Shown here: positions 24,455-33,402 of the stretch, piece by piece | How the letters are laid out: every line of letters starts with the position of its first letter | Numbering within the stretch: the first letter of the stretch is position 1 | Assembly (NCBI RefSeq): GCF_020099395.1 | Contig: NZ_CP083590.1 | Coordinates: 6,448,001 to 6,512,000, forward strand | Source of the DNA: Streptomyces mobaraensis | Lineage (GTDB): Bacteria; Actinomycetota; Actinomycetes; Streptomycetales; Streptomycetaceae | DNA: 64,000 nucleotides | Reading direction: 5' to 3' | Program-made: the position numbers and the translations under genes | Notes under the pieces: generated by a model | What the model was told of the DNA's origin: nothing | The model's input: only the letters and a program-made list of their open reading frames with translations | Databases searched by the model: none

Positions 24455-25825
24455 ATGGTCGCGCAGATGCGATCCGACAGAAGTAACGACGCTGTCGGGA
24501 GGGAGGTCCTTGCGGTACGTCCCGACGGAGTCGCCGGTCAGTACATGGGCTTCGGCGCCATGCTGAAACGCTGGCGCAAGGCCGCCGGTATCATCCAGCC
24601 GACCGCCGCGCGCGCCCTGGGCATCGGCGTCAGGACCTACCGCAACATCGAGCGGGGCGCCACGCCGCGCTTCACCCAGGCCCAGTGCGATTCCCTCGCC
24701 GAGGTGCTGGGGCTCGACCGCGAAGAGCGCCACGCCCTGCTCCTTCACAACGTGGGAACGTATCTTCGGGCGCCGGCGGAGGGCCGCCAGGAGGTGCCGT
24801 CCGCGTTGAGGCTGCTGATGGACGGCCAGATGCCCAGCCCCACCTACCTGTCGGACCGCAACTGGAACATCCTCGCGTACAACCAGGCCATGGCCGAGTT
24901 GTGGCCGTGGGTGATGGAGCCGCGGGCTAACCTGATCCGCTGGGCTCTCACGACCGCCGAGGGGCGTGCTACCTATCACGACTGGCACAAACACGCCACG
25001 GTCTTCGTGCGGATGCTCCGGTTCGCGCTTTCTACGCACGGCGACGACGCGGATCTCCGGGAACTGATCGAGGACGTCAGAAAGAACCCCGAGGTCGAGC
25101 GGATCTGGGAGTCGGACGACGACCTGGTCGAGCACCGCGACGGGCATGTCTTCCTGGCCACCGTGCCCACGCTGGGCTGGAGGACGATCGAGATCGTCAG
25201 CCACGTGGCCTATCCCGCGGTCATGCCCGACTGCAAGTTCGTGGTCATGACCTGGGTCGAAGCGAAAGCCGAGTCGGACAGCAAGCGCGACGCGCTGGGC
25301 GGCGTGCGCAACGCCTGGGTCCACGAGACGCACAACACCCCGCGCGAGCGGGACCGGGCCCAGGAGCGGATCGCCGAGGCCGAACGCCGCCGCGCGGCCG
25401 ACGTCCACACCGCCCGTCTCGTGGTGGGCAGCGCGGAGGAGGCCGCGGAGCAAGCAGGCCGCGGTGGCATTCCCCTGCCCGCCCTCAGCCGCCTCGTCGC
25501 GTCCGACTGCCGGCTGACCCTCTCGCCGTCCCGGCGCAACGTGGTCTGGGCCGTCGAGGAAGCGCCCGGAGAATGGGGCGTCACCCAGGTCTCTCCCGCC
25601 ACGGTGATCGCCCGGGTACCGCGGATGATGTCGGCCGAGGCCCGAGCCGAGATGAAGATGCTGACCCGGATCGCCCTGCCGGCTCCCCGCGAAGCCGCCG
25701 CATCCCGAGTCGAGCAACTCCTCGGCGAACTCGACGAGGAACAGCGCCTCCTCCTCGAAATACAACAGGAGCTGGCTCAGCATGACGCCTCGCGCGACCT
25801 CGAAGGCGCGGGCGAGCAGCTCTGA
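24455..25825 (+). CDS. XRE-family regulator with MmyB-like ligand domain
   Basis: ATG 24455 with GCGAGGG upstream. 456 residues. Residues about 35-100 are an XRE helix-turn-helix (MLKRWRKAAGIIQPTAARAL, GIGVRTYRNIERGATPRFTQ). Residues 125-290 match the MmyB-like ligand-binding domain: LSDRNWNILAYNQAMAELWP, LIRWALTTAEGRATYHDWHK and a FVMTWVEA strand (family members may bind fatty-acid-like ligands). The C-terminal 170 residues (PRERDRAQERIAEAERRRAA, then a coiled coil at the end) are extra. Divergent from the rep-like operon, so a candidate regulator of it. Confidence 0.85.
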   Translation: MVAQMRSDRSNDAVGREVLAVRPDGVAGQYMGFGAMLKRWRKAAGIIQPTAARALGIGVRTYRNIERGATPRFTQAQCDSLAEVLGLDREERHALLLHNVGTYLRAPAEGRQEVPSALRLLMDGQMPSPTYLSDRNWNILAYNQAMAELWPWVMEPRANLIRWALTTAEGRATYHDWHKHATVFVRMLRFALSTHGDDADLRELIEDVRKNPEVERIWESDDDLVEHRDGHVFLATVPTLGWRTIEIVSHVAYPAVMPDCKFVVMTWVEAKAESDSKRDALGGVRNAWVHETHNTPRERDRAQERIAEAERRRAADVHTARLVVGSAEEAAEQAGRGGIPLPALSRLVASDCRLTLSPSRRNVVWAVEEAPGEWGVTQVSPATVIARVPRMMSAEARAEMKMLTRIALPAPREAAASRVEQLLGELDEEQRLLLEIQQELAQHDASRDLEGAGEQL

Positions 25826-25925
25826 ACCGGGACGTGGCCTGCTGCTGCCGGGCACCAGGCCACCCCCGAAGTCGGCGTGACCGACTCCCCGCCGCCATCT
25901 GATCTTCTTGTGGAAACGAGCCCCC

Positions 25926-26333
25926 GTGAACAGGTTCACCTACGCCTGCCCGCTGAGATGGGCTGACGCTGACGCCAACGGCCACATCAACAACGCCGTC
26001 TTCCTCCGGTACATGGAGGAGGCGCGCACGAGGATGTTCCGGCAAGTGCTGCCCACCGATGAGGACGGCCGTCGCCGGAACGCGTTCGTCGTCGCCCGCT
26101 CGGTAGTGGACTACCGAGCCCCCCTGGACTACCGGGACGAGCCTGTCGAGGTGCACGTCTGGGTCACCAAGGGCGCCGCGGCAACCTTCGACCTCGCCTA
26201 CGAAATCCGAGACGACGATCGCCTGTATGCCGAGGCGACAACCACGATCGTCGCCTACAACCTCAACACCGGCCGGCCCCGCCGCCTCTCCGAGGACGAA
26301 CAAGACTTTCTGGCGCGGTACAGCAGGCCCTAA
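25926..26333 (+). CDS. Acyl-CoA thioesterase (hotdog fold)
   Basis: GTG 25926; a TTG at 25908 is also in frame. About 135 residues. LRWADADANGHINNAVFLRY carries the D-x-x-G-H-x-N-N signature of 4HBT thioesterases, with EEARTRMFRQVLP, FVVARSVVDYRAPLDYRDEP and AEATTTIVAYNLNTGRP completing the fold. It cleaves an acyl-CoA or acyl-carrier thioester in the cytoplasm; substrate unknown. The stop overlaps the end of the opposing pseudogene by a few bases. Confidence 0.88.
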   Translation: MNRFTYACPLRWADADANGHINNAVFLRYMEEARTRMFRQVLPTDEDGRRRNAFVVARSVVDYRAPLDYRDEPVEVHVWVTKGAAATFDLAYEIRDDDRLYAEATTTIVAYNLNTGRPRRLSEDEQDFLARYSRP

Positions 26334-26593
26334 CCCAGGAGGGACCTGGCCCTCGCAAGGTCCTCGGGAGTGTCGACCGCTACCCCTTCGTCCGCGACGC
26401 CGAGCATGCGCACACTGTGGCCGTGCTCGACGAAGCGGAGCATCTCAACGCCTTCCATTCGCTCCAGCGGCCCCTGGGGGAGTCGTCGCCGGAACAGGCC
26501 GAGTGCTGATCCGGTAAAGCCGTAGAGCCCGAGCTGCCGGAGGTACTTGAAGAGGCCCGACCACCGTCCGGTCCGGCGCAACGCCGGCCAGTT
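26330..26593 (-). pseudogene. CMP-KDO synthetase-like (KdsB-type) C-terminal fragment
   Basis: About 85 codons remain. KYLRQLGLYGFTGSALGLFR, GPLERMEGVEMLRFVEHGHS and VAVDTPEDLARAR match the end of 3-deoxy-manno-octulosonate cytidylyltransferases (the LE-x-E-x-x-E-x-L-R and VDTPEDL motifs). The N-terminal nucleotide-binding half is absent; at about 26590 the sequence passes into an IS110-type remnant. Such enzymes activate eight-carbon sugars for surface polymers or nucleoside products. Confidence 0.75.
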
Positions 26594-26677
26594 CGTGGAC
26601 GGCAGGTCTGCATCACATGGATGCGCGCGTACGACACCGGCGCCAAGGCCAGCCGCGCCAAAGAAGCTGAGAGCACG

Positions 26678-27034
26678 ATGTTCGACAGCGGCGACGTGGA
26701 CATCTTCCTCGGCCTGGACGTTGGCAAGACCGCCCACAACGGCCACGGGCCCACTCCGGCCGGCAAGAAGGTCTTCGACAAACCCCTGCCCAACAGCGAA
26801 CCGAAACTGGGGGCCGCCTTCGCCAAGCTGGCCGCGAAGTTCGGCACCGTCTTGGTGACGGTGGATCAGCCCGCCTCGATCGGCGCCCTGCCGCTGCCAG
26901 TCGTGAGGGACACGGGCTGCAAGGTCGCCTATCTGCCAGGGCGTGCCATGCGGTGGATTGCCGACCTCTACCCGGGCGAGGCCAAGACCGACGCGAAAGA
27001 TGCCGCAGTGATCGCGGACGCCGCCCGCACCATG
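26678..27034 (+). mobile_element. IS110-family transposase remnant (N-terminal part only)
   Basis: ATG 26678 opens VDIFLGLDVGKTAHNGHGPT, KPLPNSEPKLGAAFAKLA, VDQPASIGALPLPVVRDTGC and YPGEAKTDAKDAAVIADAAR, the N-terminal DEDD nuclease domain of IS110 transposases. The match stops at ARTM (about 27034); the long C-terminal domain with the serine motif is missing, so the element is dead. Its left edge abuts the KdsB-like fragment. Confidence 0.85.
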
Positions 27035-27618
27035 TGGGGTGCGGTGTCGTTGCAGCCGATGGGGTTGGGCGGGACTCCGGCGGAGACGGTGCGGGGTGGT
27101 GCGTGCAGCGTTCTCCAAGGGAAGCCTGGCGATCTCGATTCGTGTCCGTTGACGTTCATCGCTGCATCCGCGTGCGGTGCTGATCTGTGGGATGAAGGAC
27201 CGCGAAGCCCGGTGGGAGCTCGATTCGTATCGTTGGATCTTGCATATCCTGTGGCGGTAGCCGCGCGCGGTACGCGAATCGTCGTGAACCGCCTTCCGTA
27301 CCGTCCGCCACGTCCCGCCGGACTTGCGATCAGGGTCGGCATCGGCATGCCGCCGCGATGCCGCGCCGAATCGCCGCTCACGGCTCGGCCTTGGACGCCT
27401 GCGGCATGTGCAGTCCGGTGCGTCGTCCTGGCAAGTGCTCTGCTGCCGGCCGCCGCTGAGAGAAGCTGCGCTGCCGGTTTGGCACCGTGCAGATCTTGCG
27501 AAAGCAGACCTGCACCTTCAGTGGAGCGGCCCCCCGTCGGCGTCAGAGCCGAGGTTCCGCCGCCCCCTCCCCAGGGGCGCTTCGCTCCGCCCTGCTCTCG
27601 TGCGGCAGGGCATGTGCT
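27035..27618. other. Degenerate region after the IS110 remnant
   Basis: About 580 bases with no supported gene. Coding-like pieces (for example CGMKDREARWELDSYRW near 27190-27240) appear without start, family or continuation. It is probably eroded insertion-sequence DNA. Confidence 0.4.
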
Positions 27619-28200
27619 TCAACTGTGGCGGGTCCGCCGGGCGAGGTGGACGGTCGTGAAGATGACCACCGCCAGCAGGGCGACCACCGCGAGAACGAGG
27701 AAGGGGCCCGGCATCGACACGAACAGTGCGGTCCCTGAGAGGACCACAGGGGCGAGAGCGGTCCCCGCGACACCGGCCAGCTTGTCGCCGGCGGTCCAGC
27801 GGCGGGAGCGGAGCAGCAGCACCAGGCCGATGAGCCAGGCGATCCAGGACAGGACCGGGATCAGCCAGAACAGCACTCCTCCGGCGATCAGCAGGGTCAG
27901 GGCCACGGTGTCCTTTTTCGCGGAGCCCGCTGCCCGGGTGTCAGTGGCCGGCAGGTCGGCGCGCGCGGCGGCGGCGATCTCCTGAGGGTCGCCGAGCTGG
28001 CGGAGGATGGCGCGGACCGCCGGGTCATCGCCGTCCTCCGGTGCGTTGCCGGTGCGGGCTTCGGCTCTGGCGACGGCGATGTGGGAGCGGACGTCGGCCA
28101 GCAGCTCGGCCCGTCGGCCCGCCGGCAGGTCGGCTGCGGCATGTTCCAGTTCGGCGAGGTACTTCTCGGCGATCGGGTTGGGGGGCAGGTCAACGGTCAT
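27619..28200 (-). CDS. HAAS-domain membrane protein (PadR partner)
   Basis: ATG 28200 overlaps the PadR stop (ATGA). 193 residues: a cytoplasmic HAAS-type helical domain (IAEKYLAELEHAAADLPAGR, RAELLADVRSHIAVARAEAR, LRQLGDPQEIAAAARADLP) followed by three or four membrane helices (LTLLIAGGVLFWLIPVLSWI, WLIGLVLLLRSRR, FLVLAVVALLAVVIFTTV). HAAS proteins are regularly paired with PadR regulators, as here; the pair is thought to couple a membrane signal to transcription. Confidence 0.88.
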   Translation of the reverse strand: MTVDLPPNPIAEKYLAELEHAAADLPAGRRAELLADVRSHIAVARAEARTGNAPEDGDDPAVRAILRQLGDPQEIAAAARADLPATDTRAAGSAKKDTVALTLLIAGGVLFWLIPVLSWIAWLIGLVLLLRSRRWTAGDKLAGVAGTALAPVVLSGTALFVSMPGPFLVLAVVALLAVVIFTTVHLARRTRHS

Positions 28201-28526
28201 GGCTGGGGTGCCTCGTTCTTGGAGAGGAAGTACTGGACTGCATCGTGGAAGCGGGGCCACTCGGTGGTGAACTCGTCAAGCGCGCGATGACCGGCAGGTG
28301 TCAGCTGGTAGTAGCGCCGCGGCGGCCCGCTGCTTGATTCCTGCCAGGTGGTTTCCACCAGCGACTCGCGGCGCAGCCGGGACAGCAGCGGATAGATGGT
28401 CCCCTCGCTGGTGACCATGACGTCCATCTGCCCCAGCTCACGCAGCAGCTCGACGCCGTACCGGCTGCCATCGCGCAGCAGAGCGAGCACGCAGTACTCC
28501 AGCACGCCTCGGCGTAGCTGGCTCAT
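28197..28526 (-). CDS. PadR-family transcriptional regulator
   Basis: ATG 28526 is chosen; ATG 28553 is in frame but falls inside a palindrome that is probably the operator. About 109 residues: LRRGVLEYCVLALLRDGSRY, GVELLRELGQM, SEGTIYPLLSRLRRESLVET and RRYYQLTPAGHRALDEF, the complete PadR winged helix. Coupled to the HAAS membrane protein by ATGA. Confidence 0.92.
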   Translation of the reverse strand: MSQLRRGVLEYCVLALLRDGSRYGVELLRELGQMDVMVTSEGTIYPLLSRLRRESLVETTWQESSSGPPRRYYQLTPAGHRALDEFTTEWPRFHDAVQYFLSKNEAPQP

Positions 28527-28549
28527 TACCTTACTGGCGCCACCGTGTT

Positions 28550-28564
28550 CCATGCAGTGCATGG
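28550..28564 (-). promoter_or_regulatory. Palindromic operator candidate for PadR
   Basis: CCATGCAGTGCATGG is a perfect 15-base palindrome (centre G) located 24-38 bases before the chosen padR start. PadR proteins bind dyads of ATGCA/TGCAT type, so autoregulation is likely (inference). Confidence 0.55.
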
Positions 28565-28693
28565 TACCCGGCTGTGCCGGGATCACTGAAATGTGCGCTT
28601 GCGGCGCTGCCCGACGGTTCTGCTCACGCCGGACGAAACGGACGGCGCACCCGCACCGCACCGCAAGGCGCCGTGAGTGGCGGGGCGGGCTGG

Positions 28694-29608
28694 TCAGAGC
28701 TGGTCGGCGACGCTGATGCCGGTGAGGTGTTCGGCTTCGGTCCACAGGCGTGCCGCGACGGCCTTGTCCTGGGCTCGGCGCGGTGGGCGGGTGACTTTCG
28801 GGGGGCCGGTCATGACCCAGCGCGGGCCGAAGTAGCCACCGGGCGTGACGTCGGGGCCGGTTGCCGCGTACAGCAGCGGTTCCGCGCCTTGTTCCGGGCC
28901 CTGGGAGGGCATGATCTTGGCGCCCAGCGAGGTGAACCGGTCGAGTCGGCCGCCGCCGAGGGTCGGTCCCGCGTTCAGTAGGTTGGTGCGGGTGTTGCCG
29001 GGGTGCGCGCCGACCGACAGGAGCGGCCAGTTGCGCTGGGCTGCGATGTCCGCCAGGTGCAGGGTCATCATCAGGTCGGCCAGTTTGGACTGGTGGTATG
29101 CCTTGGTGGGGCTGTACTGGCGGGTGGACTGGAGGTCGTCAAAGTCGATCCGGCCCCCGGCGGCGCCGAGACTGCTCATCGTGGCCACGCGTGGCGCGGA
29201 GGCCGACAGCAGCAGCGGCAACAGCTTCACCGTGAGCGCGAACGGGCCCAGGAAGTTGCTGCCCAGCTGCAGCTCGAATCCGTCCGCCGTTTCGTGCCGG
29301 CTGGGCACGTTCGCCACTCCTGCGTTGTTGAGCAGCAGGTCCAGCGGCCTGCCGTCGGCGATCAGCTTGTCGGCGAACTCGCGGACCGAAGCCAGGTCGG
29401 CCAGGTCGAGCCGGCGGACCTCGACCTCGGCGTCGGGGTGCGCGGCGAGGATCTCCGCTCGCGCTTGCTCGCCCTTGGCCGGGGTACGCACGGCGAGCAC
29501 CACGTGTGCTCCGGCCGCGGCCAGGCGTTTGGCGGCCTCTTCGCCCATGCCGCTGTTCGCGCCGGTCACGACGGCGAGCTTTCCGTGTTGATCGGGAACC
29601 TGGTACAT
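28694..29608 (-). CDS. Short-chain dehydrogenase/reductase
   Basis: ATG 29608 is preferred over ATG 29611 because AGGAGG is five bases before it. 304 residues. NADP-binding [15 protein letters not shown], the DLADLASV acidic site, NNAG, catalytic Ser in MSSLG and YHQSK (Tyr and Lys of Y-x-x-x-K). Overall pattern is that of the retinol-dehydrogenase/oxidoreductase-like SDRs of about 300 residues. Divergent from a TetR gene with two palindromes between, so probably controlled by it. Confidence 0.92.
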   Translation of the reverse strand: MYQVPDQHGKLAVVTGANSGMGEEAAKRLAAAGAHVVLAVRTPAKGEQARAEILAAHPDAEVEVRRLDLADLASVREFADKLIADGRPLDLLLNNAGVANVPSRHETADGFELQLGSNFLGPFALTVKLLPLLLSASAPRVATMSSLGAAGGRIDFDDLQSTRQYSPTKAYHQSKLADLMMTLHLADIAAQRNWPLLSVGAHPGNTRTNLLNAGPTLGGGRLDRFTSLGAKIMPSQGPEQGAEPLLYAATGPDVTPGGYFGPRWVMTGPPKVTRPPRRAQDKAVAARLWTEAEHLTGISVADQL

Positions 29609-29639
29609 CATTGCCTCCTAAAAGACTGCTGGACTCTAA

Positions 29640-29653
29640 TACCGTCAACGGTA
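29640..29653. promoter_or_regulatory. Operator candidate 1 (TACCGT-CA-ACGGTA)
   Basis: Perfect inverted repeat of six-base arms in the SDR-tetR divergent gap, nearer the SDR gene. Confidence 0.55.
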
Positions 29654-29658
29654 ACAGA

Positions 29659-29687
29659 CCGCCGGTCTCGTATTAAGAGACCGGCGG
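29659..29687. promoter_or_regulatory. Operator candidate 2 (11-bp arms)
   Basis: CCGCCGGTCTC and GAGACCGGCGG flank GTATTAA; perfect 11-base arms, 18 bases before the tetR start. Size and place fit a TetR binding site; as RNA it could form a leader hairpin. Confidence 0.6.
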
Positions 29688-29704
29688 GTAGCTACGATGG
29701 GAGG

Positions 29705-30391
29705 GTGGAATTCCAGCGCGCACGCAGTGCCGAGCAGCGACTCGAACGGCGCCGGCAGATCTTGTCGACGGCAGCCGTGATGCTGACCGAGATGCCGGTC
29801 GCCAAGCTCAGCCTCAACGAGCTGAGCCGCCGGATAGGGCTGGCCAAATCCAACGTACTGCGCTACTTCGAGTCGCGCGAGGCAGTCCTGCTCGAACTCT
29901 TGCTGGCCGAGATGCGGGACTGGGTCGCGGAGCTGGAGCGTGCGGCCCCTCCGGGCGGCGGAACACCGCGCGAGCGCGGGGACCGGCTGGCCGAGACCCT
30001 GGCCGCCTCCCTGGCACGGCGGCCGGTGATGTGCGACCTGCTGGCCGCGCAGGCTGCGGTGCTGGAACACAACATCTCCACCGAGGTCGCCGTCCGGCAC
30101 AAGCGCGCGGCCTGGCAGAACACACAGGCCCTGGTCGAGCTGGTCCGGCGGCTCCTTCCCGAACTCGGCACCGAGGGTGCGGCCCAACTGGTGGAGACGA
30201 CCGTGCTCACGGCCATGGCGGCCTGGCCGTGCAGCCGCCCCTCGGAGGCGCTACTGGCTGCCTACGATTCCGACCCGGCGCTGGCCCCCCTGCGATTGGA
30301 CTTCGCCGACCTGGTGCGCCGCACGGCGCAGGTAACCGCCTCCGGACTCCTCGCCCGCCACGAGACGGCCTCCGCACGCCCGGCTTCCTGA
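29705..30391 (+). CDS. TetR-family transcriptional regulator
   Basis: GTG 29705 with GGGAG nearby. 228 residues. N-terminal TetR helix-turn-helix: RRRQILSTAAVMLTEMPVAK, LSLNELSRRIGLAKSNVLRY, FESREAVLLELLLAEM; the rest is the ligand-binding helical domain (a TetR_C-type end with VRRLLPELGTEGAAQLVETT). Divergent from the SDR gene and separated from it by two palindromes; most simply it represses the SDR gene and itself. Confidence 0.92.
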   Translation: MEFQRARSAEQRLERRRQILSTAAVMLTEMPVAKLSLNELSRRIGLAKSNVLRYFESREAVLLELLLAEMRDWVAELERAAPPGGGTPRERGDRLAETLAASLARRPVMCDLLAAQAAVLEHNISTEVAVRHKRAAWQNTQALVELVRRLLPELGTEGAAQLVETTVLTAMAAWPCSRPSEALLAAYDSDPALAPLRLDFADLVRRTAQVTASGLLARHETASARPAS

Positions 30392-30864
30392 GCGCCCGCT
30401 CATGCCGTCACAAATCGGGCACCTCCGCCTGCAAGGCAGGGCCGGCGCGGCATGTGCCCAGGTCCGGGGGGCGCACCGTGAATGAGGGCTCCTTCAGCCC
30501 CGGCGAGGGTGACGACGCCGCTGTGCCGGGCGGGGCCGGCGCACCAGGACGGTGGCCCCATCGGGTCCTGCGCCACGGCCCGACATCCCGGCCTCAGAGC
30601 CCTCGCGGACCGTCGGGCCGGTCCCCATCGACGACGTCGCCGACCGACCCCACGGGAGCGTCGCGAACGGCCTGCGGGCGCACCCGCAGCCACTGGCCGC
30701 TTACTGAGCCGTATCCGATCCGAGGTGACCTTTCACTCCGGAAAGGCTCCCTGGTCTGCCGGTGCGCGGGAGCGCCGTCGAGGCGGTGATGCGGCAGGTA
30801 CGGGTGCCGCCGGGCAGGGGTGCGGGTCGGTCGTGAGGTGCGGGCACGGTGACGCGGCCTGACA
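30392..30864. other. Gap without a supported gene
   Basis: 473 bases. Open frames here are Pro/Arg/Gly-rich and antisense-like. No terminator as strong as others in the window was found. A promoter for the DUF1269-GH15 operon must lie at its right end. Confidence 0.45.
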
Positions 30865-31383
30865 ATGGCGTCCATGAGCCGTATGGAGAACGTGCTGTTC
30901 ATGAGGGCCGAAGACGCCGGCACGGGACACCAGGCGCTGGAGCGGCTGCGCCGCGCCGACGCCGACGGCGCCCTCACCCTGCGCGGGGCCACCGTGATCA
31001 CCCGGGACGCGGAGGGTTCCGTCGACTTCCCCGACACCCTCGACACCACCGGCACCGCCCGGGGCTTCCTCGCAGGCGGGCTGATCGGCGGCCTCGTCGG
31101 CATCCTCGGCGGGCCCCTCGGTGTCATGGCCGGTTTCGGAGCTGGCGGTCTCATCGGCGGCGCCCGGGACGCGCGGCGGGCCACCGCGGACAACGTCGCC
31201 CTCCAGCTGCTGACCGAGGAAGTGCCACCGGACACCACGGTCCTGGTGGCGGAGGTCGCCGAGGACGGCCCGGAGGCGGCGGACGAGGCGCTCGCGCCGT
31301 ACGGGACGCCCGTACGGCACCCTGCGGACCGGGTCAGGGAAGAGGTCGAGGCGGCGATCGCGGAGGGCAGGAGGAGCGCGTGA
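30865..31383 (+). CDS. DUF1269-type glycine-zipper membrane protein
   Basis: ATG 30865 (ATG 30874 and 30883 are alternatives). 172 residues. ENVLFMRAEDAGTGHQALER is the usual DUF1269 start; the central GFLAGGLIGGLVGILGGPLG and VMAGFGAGGLIGG stretch is a Gly-zipper membrane segment; the end is EEVEAAIAEGR. Function is not established. Its stop overlaps the next small frame (GTGA), joining it to the GH15 gene. Confidence 0.85.
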   Translation: MASMSRMENVLFMRAEDAGTGHQALERLRRADADGALTLRGATVITRDAEGSVDFPDTLDTTGTARGFLAGGLIGGLVGILGGPLGVMAGFGAGGLIGGARDARRATADNVALQLLTEEVPPDTTVLVAEVAEDGPEAADEALAPYGTPVRHPADRVREEVEAAIAEGRRSA

Positions 31384-31505
31384 CGCCCGCCCGCCCGGAG
31401 CATCCCCCTCCGCCCGGCCGCACCGGCTCGGCGAAGCGGTGGCCCGTGCATCACCCTGCCGGTGGCCGTACCCCCGGTGCCGGTGTCGGGGAGGCCGCCG
31501 GATGA
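31380..31505 (+). CDS. 41-residue coupling ORF
   Basis: GTG 31380 overlaps the DUF1269 stop, and its own TGA (31503-31505) overlaps the GH15 ATG as ATGA. The product is Pro/Gly/Arg-rich (VTPARPEHPPPPGRTG) with no fold, so its main job may be carrying ribosomes from one gene to the next. Confidence 0.45.
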   Translation: MTPARPEHPPPPGRTGSAKRWPVHHPAGGRTPGAGVGEAAG

Positions 31506-33352
31506 CCCGCGGGAGCCCCCGCCCCAGCAGGGCCGACGCGCCCCGCTACCTGCCCATCGCCGAGCACGGCCTCATCGGCGACATGCGTACGGCCGCGCTC
31601 ATCGGGACTAACGGCACGATCGACTGGTACTGCTGCGCGCGTTTCGACGCACCGAGCGTCTTCGCGGCGATCCTGGACGCGGACCGCGGCGGGGCCTTCG
31701 AACTCGCCCCGGACGTGCCCGCCCGGACGAAGCAGTTCTACTTCCCCGACACCAACATCCTGATCACCCGGTTCTTCGCGGACCACGGCGTCGGCGAGAT
31801 CCAGGACTTCATGCCGATCGTCGACGACTCGCGGGAGGCGGACCGCCACCGTCTGATCCGTCGGGTGCTGTGCGTCCGCGGGGCGCTGCCGTTCAGCGCC
31901 CGGGTGGCACCGCGCTTCGACTACGGGCGGCAGACGCACACCGTGAGCGTCCGGGACGGCCATACGGTCTTCGCGTCCCCGGGCCTGTGCCTGGGCCTTA
32001 CGTCCAGCGTCCCGGTCGGGACCGACGGTCCGGACGCCCGGTCCTCCTTCACGCTGGAGGAGGGCGAGGCGGCGGTGTTCACGCTGGACCGGATCTGCGA
32101 GGGGGTGGAGCCGCGGGGCTGCACTCCGCTTGAGGCGGAGGAGATGTTCGGTGCCACGGTGCGGTACTGGCGCCGATGGCTCTCGCGCTCCCGCTACCGG
32201 GGGCGCTGGCGGGAGACGGTCCACCGTTCCGCGCTCACCCTCAAGCTCCTCACGTACGCCCCGACCGGCGCCATCGTGGCCGCGCCGACGACCAGCCTGC
32301 CCGAACAGGTCGGCGGCGAGCGCAACTGGGACTACCGCTATGTGTGGGTGCGGGACGCCGCGTTCTGCATCTACGCACTACTCCGGCTCGGATTCACCGA
32401 CGAGGCCAAGGCGTTCGTCGATTTCCTGTCCGGGATCATCCGCGCCGGATGCGGATCCGGGGCCGGGGCCGGGGCTGAAGGCCCGCTGCAGATCATGTAC
32501 GGGATCGACGGCAGAAGCGAGCTCCCAGAGGAGGAACTGCCCCACCTGGAGGGCCATCTGGGCTCCTCCCCCGTCCGTATCGGCAACAACGCCGTCACAC
32601 AGCTCCAACTGGACATCTACGGAGCCCTCATCGACTCCCTCTACCTCTACGACAAATGGGGGGAGCCGCTCTCCAGCAACGACTGGTACACCGTCGGCGC
32701 GCTGGTCGACTGGGTCTGCGACCACTGGGATCAGCCGGACGAAGGCATCTGGGAGACCCGCGGGAAGACCCGGCGCTTCCTCTACTCCCAGCTGATGTGC
32801 TGGGTCGCGATCGAGCGGGCGATCCGGATCGCCCGCCACCGGGGCCTGCCGGCGGACATGCTGCGCTGGATCCGGGTCCGTGACGCGATTTACCGGCGGA
32901 TCATGCAGCGCGGCTGGTCCGCGGAGCGGCGGGCGTTCATCCAGCACGAGGGCGACGACGTCCTCGACGCCGCCGTCCTGATGATGCCGCTGACCAAATT
33001 CATCTCGCCCACCGACCCCAAGTGGCTTGCCACCCTCGACGCCCTGGGCGAGGGCCTGGTCTCCGACTCCCTGGTCTACCGCTACGATCCGCAGCGCAGT
33101 CCGGACGGCCTGCAGGGCGAGGAGGGCACCTTCTCGATCTGCTCCTTCTGGTACGTCGAGGCCCTCTGCCGCGCCGGCCGGGTGGACGAGGCCCGGCTGG
33201 CCTTCGAGAAGATGCTCACCTACGGCAACCACCTCGGCCTCTTCGCCGAAGAGATCGGCCGCACCGGCGAACAGATCGGCAACTTCCCCCAAGCCTTCAC
33301 CCACCTCGCGCTGATCAGCGCCGCGTTCAACCTCGACCGGGCACTGGGGTGA
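31502..33352 (+). CDS. Glycoside hydrolase family 15 protein (trehalase/glucoamylase-like)
   Basis: ATG 31502 with GGGGAGG ten bases upstream. 616 residues in two parts: an N-terminal beta-sandwich (YLPIAEHGLIGDMRTAALIG, IDWYCCARFDAPSVFAAILD) and an (alpha/alpha)6 barrel. Family markers are GGERNWDYRYVWVRDAAF, the acid region QPDEGIWETRGKTRRF (general acid Glu) and the end motif GLFAEEIGRTGEQIGNFPQA with the second Glu. No signal peptide, so it is cytoplasmic; actinobacterial members of this form are often trehalases. Confidence 0.92.
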   Translation: MTRGSPRPSRADAPRYLPIAEHGLIGDMRTAALIGTNGTIDWYCCARFDAPSVFAAILDADRGGAFELAPDVPARTKQFYFPDTNILITRFFADHGVGEIQDFMPIVDDSREADRHRLIRRVLCVRGALPFSARVAPRFDYGRQTHTVSVRDGHTVFASPGLCLGLTSSVPVGTDGPDARSSFTLEEGEAAVFTLDRICEGVEPRGCTPLEAEEMFGATVRYWRRWLSRSRYRGRWRETVHRSALTLKLLTYAPTGAIVAAPTTSLPEQVGGERNWDYRYVWVRDAAFCIYALLRLGFTDEAKAFVDFLSGIIRAGCGSGAGAGAEGPLQIMYGIDGRSELPEEELPHLEGHLGSSPVRIGNNAVTQLQLDIYGALIDSLYLYDKWGEPLSSNDWYTVGALVDWVCDHWDQPDEGIWETRGKTRRFLYSQLMCWVAIERAIRIARHRGLPADMLRWIRVRDAIYRRIMQRGWSAERRAFIQHEGDDVLDAAVLMMPLTKFISPTDPKWLATLDALGEGLVSDSLVYRYDPQRSPDGLQGEEGTFSICSFWYVEALCRAGRVDEARLAFEKMLTYGNHLGLFAEEIGRTGEQIGNFPQAFTHLALISAAFNLDRALG

Positions 33353-33375
33353 GACGCGCGCCGGGCTGAGTCCGC

Positions 33376-33402
33376 CCCCGCGCAGCCACGGTCCGCGCGG
33401 GG
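33376..33402 (+). terminator. Hairpin after the GH15 gene
   Basis: CCCCGCGC and GCGCGGGG arms with an 11-base loop, 24 bases past the stop codon. Confidence 0.5.

Noticed and set aside
23931..24455. 174-codon plus-strand frame before the MmyB-like regulator
   Set aside because: No ribosome-binding site, poor codon bias and no family-like sequence; the regulator start at 24455 explains the region.
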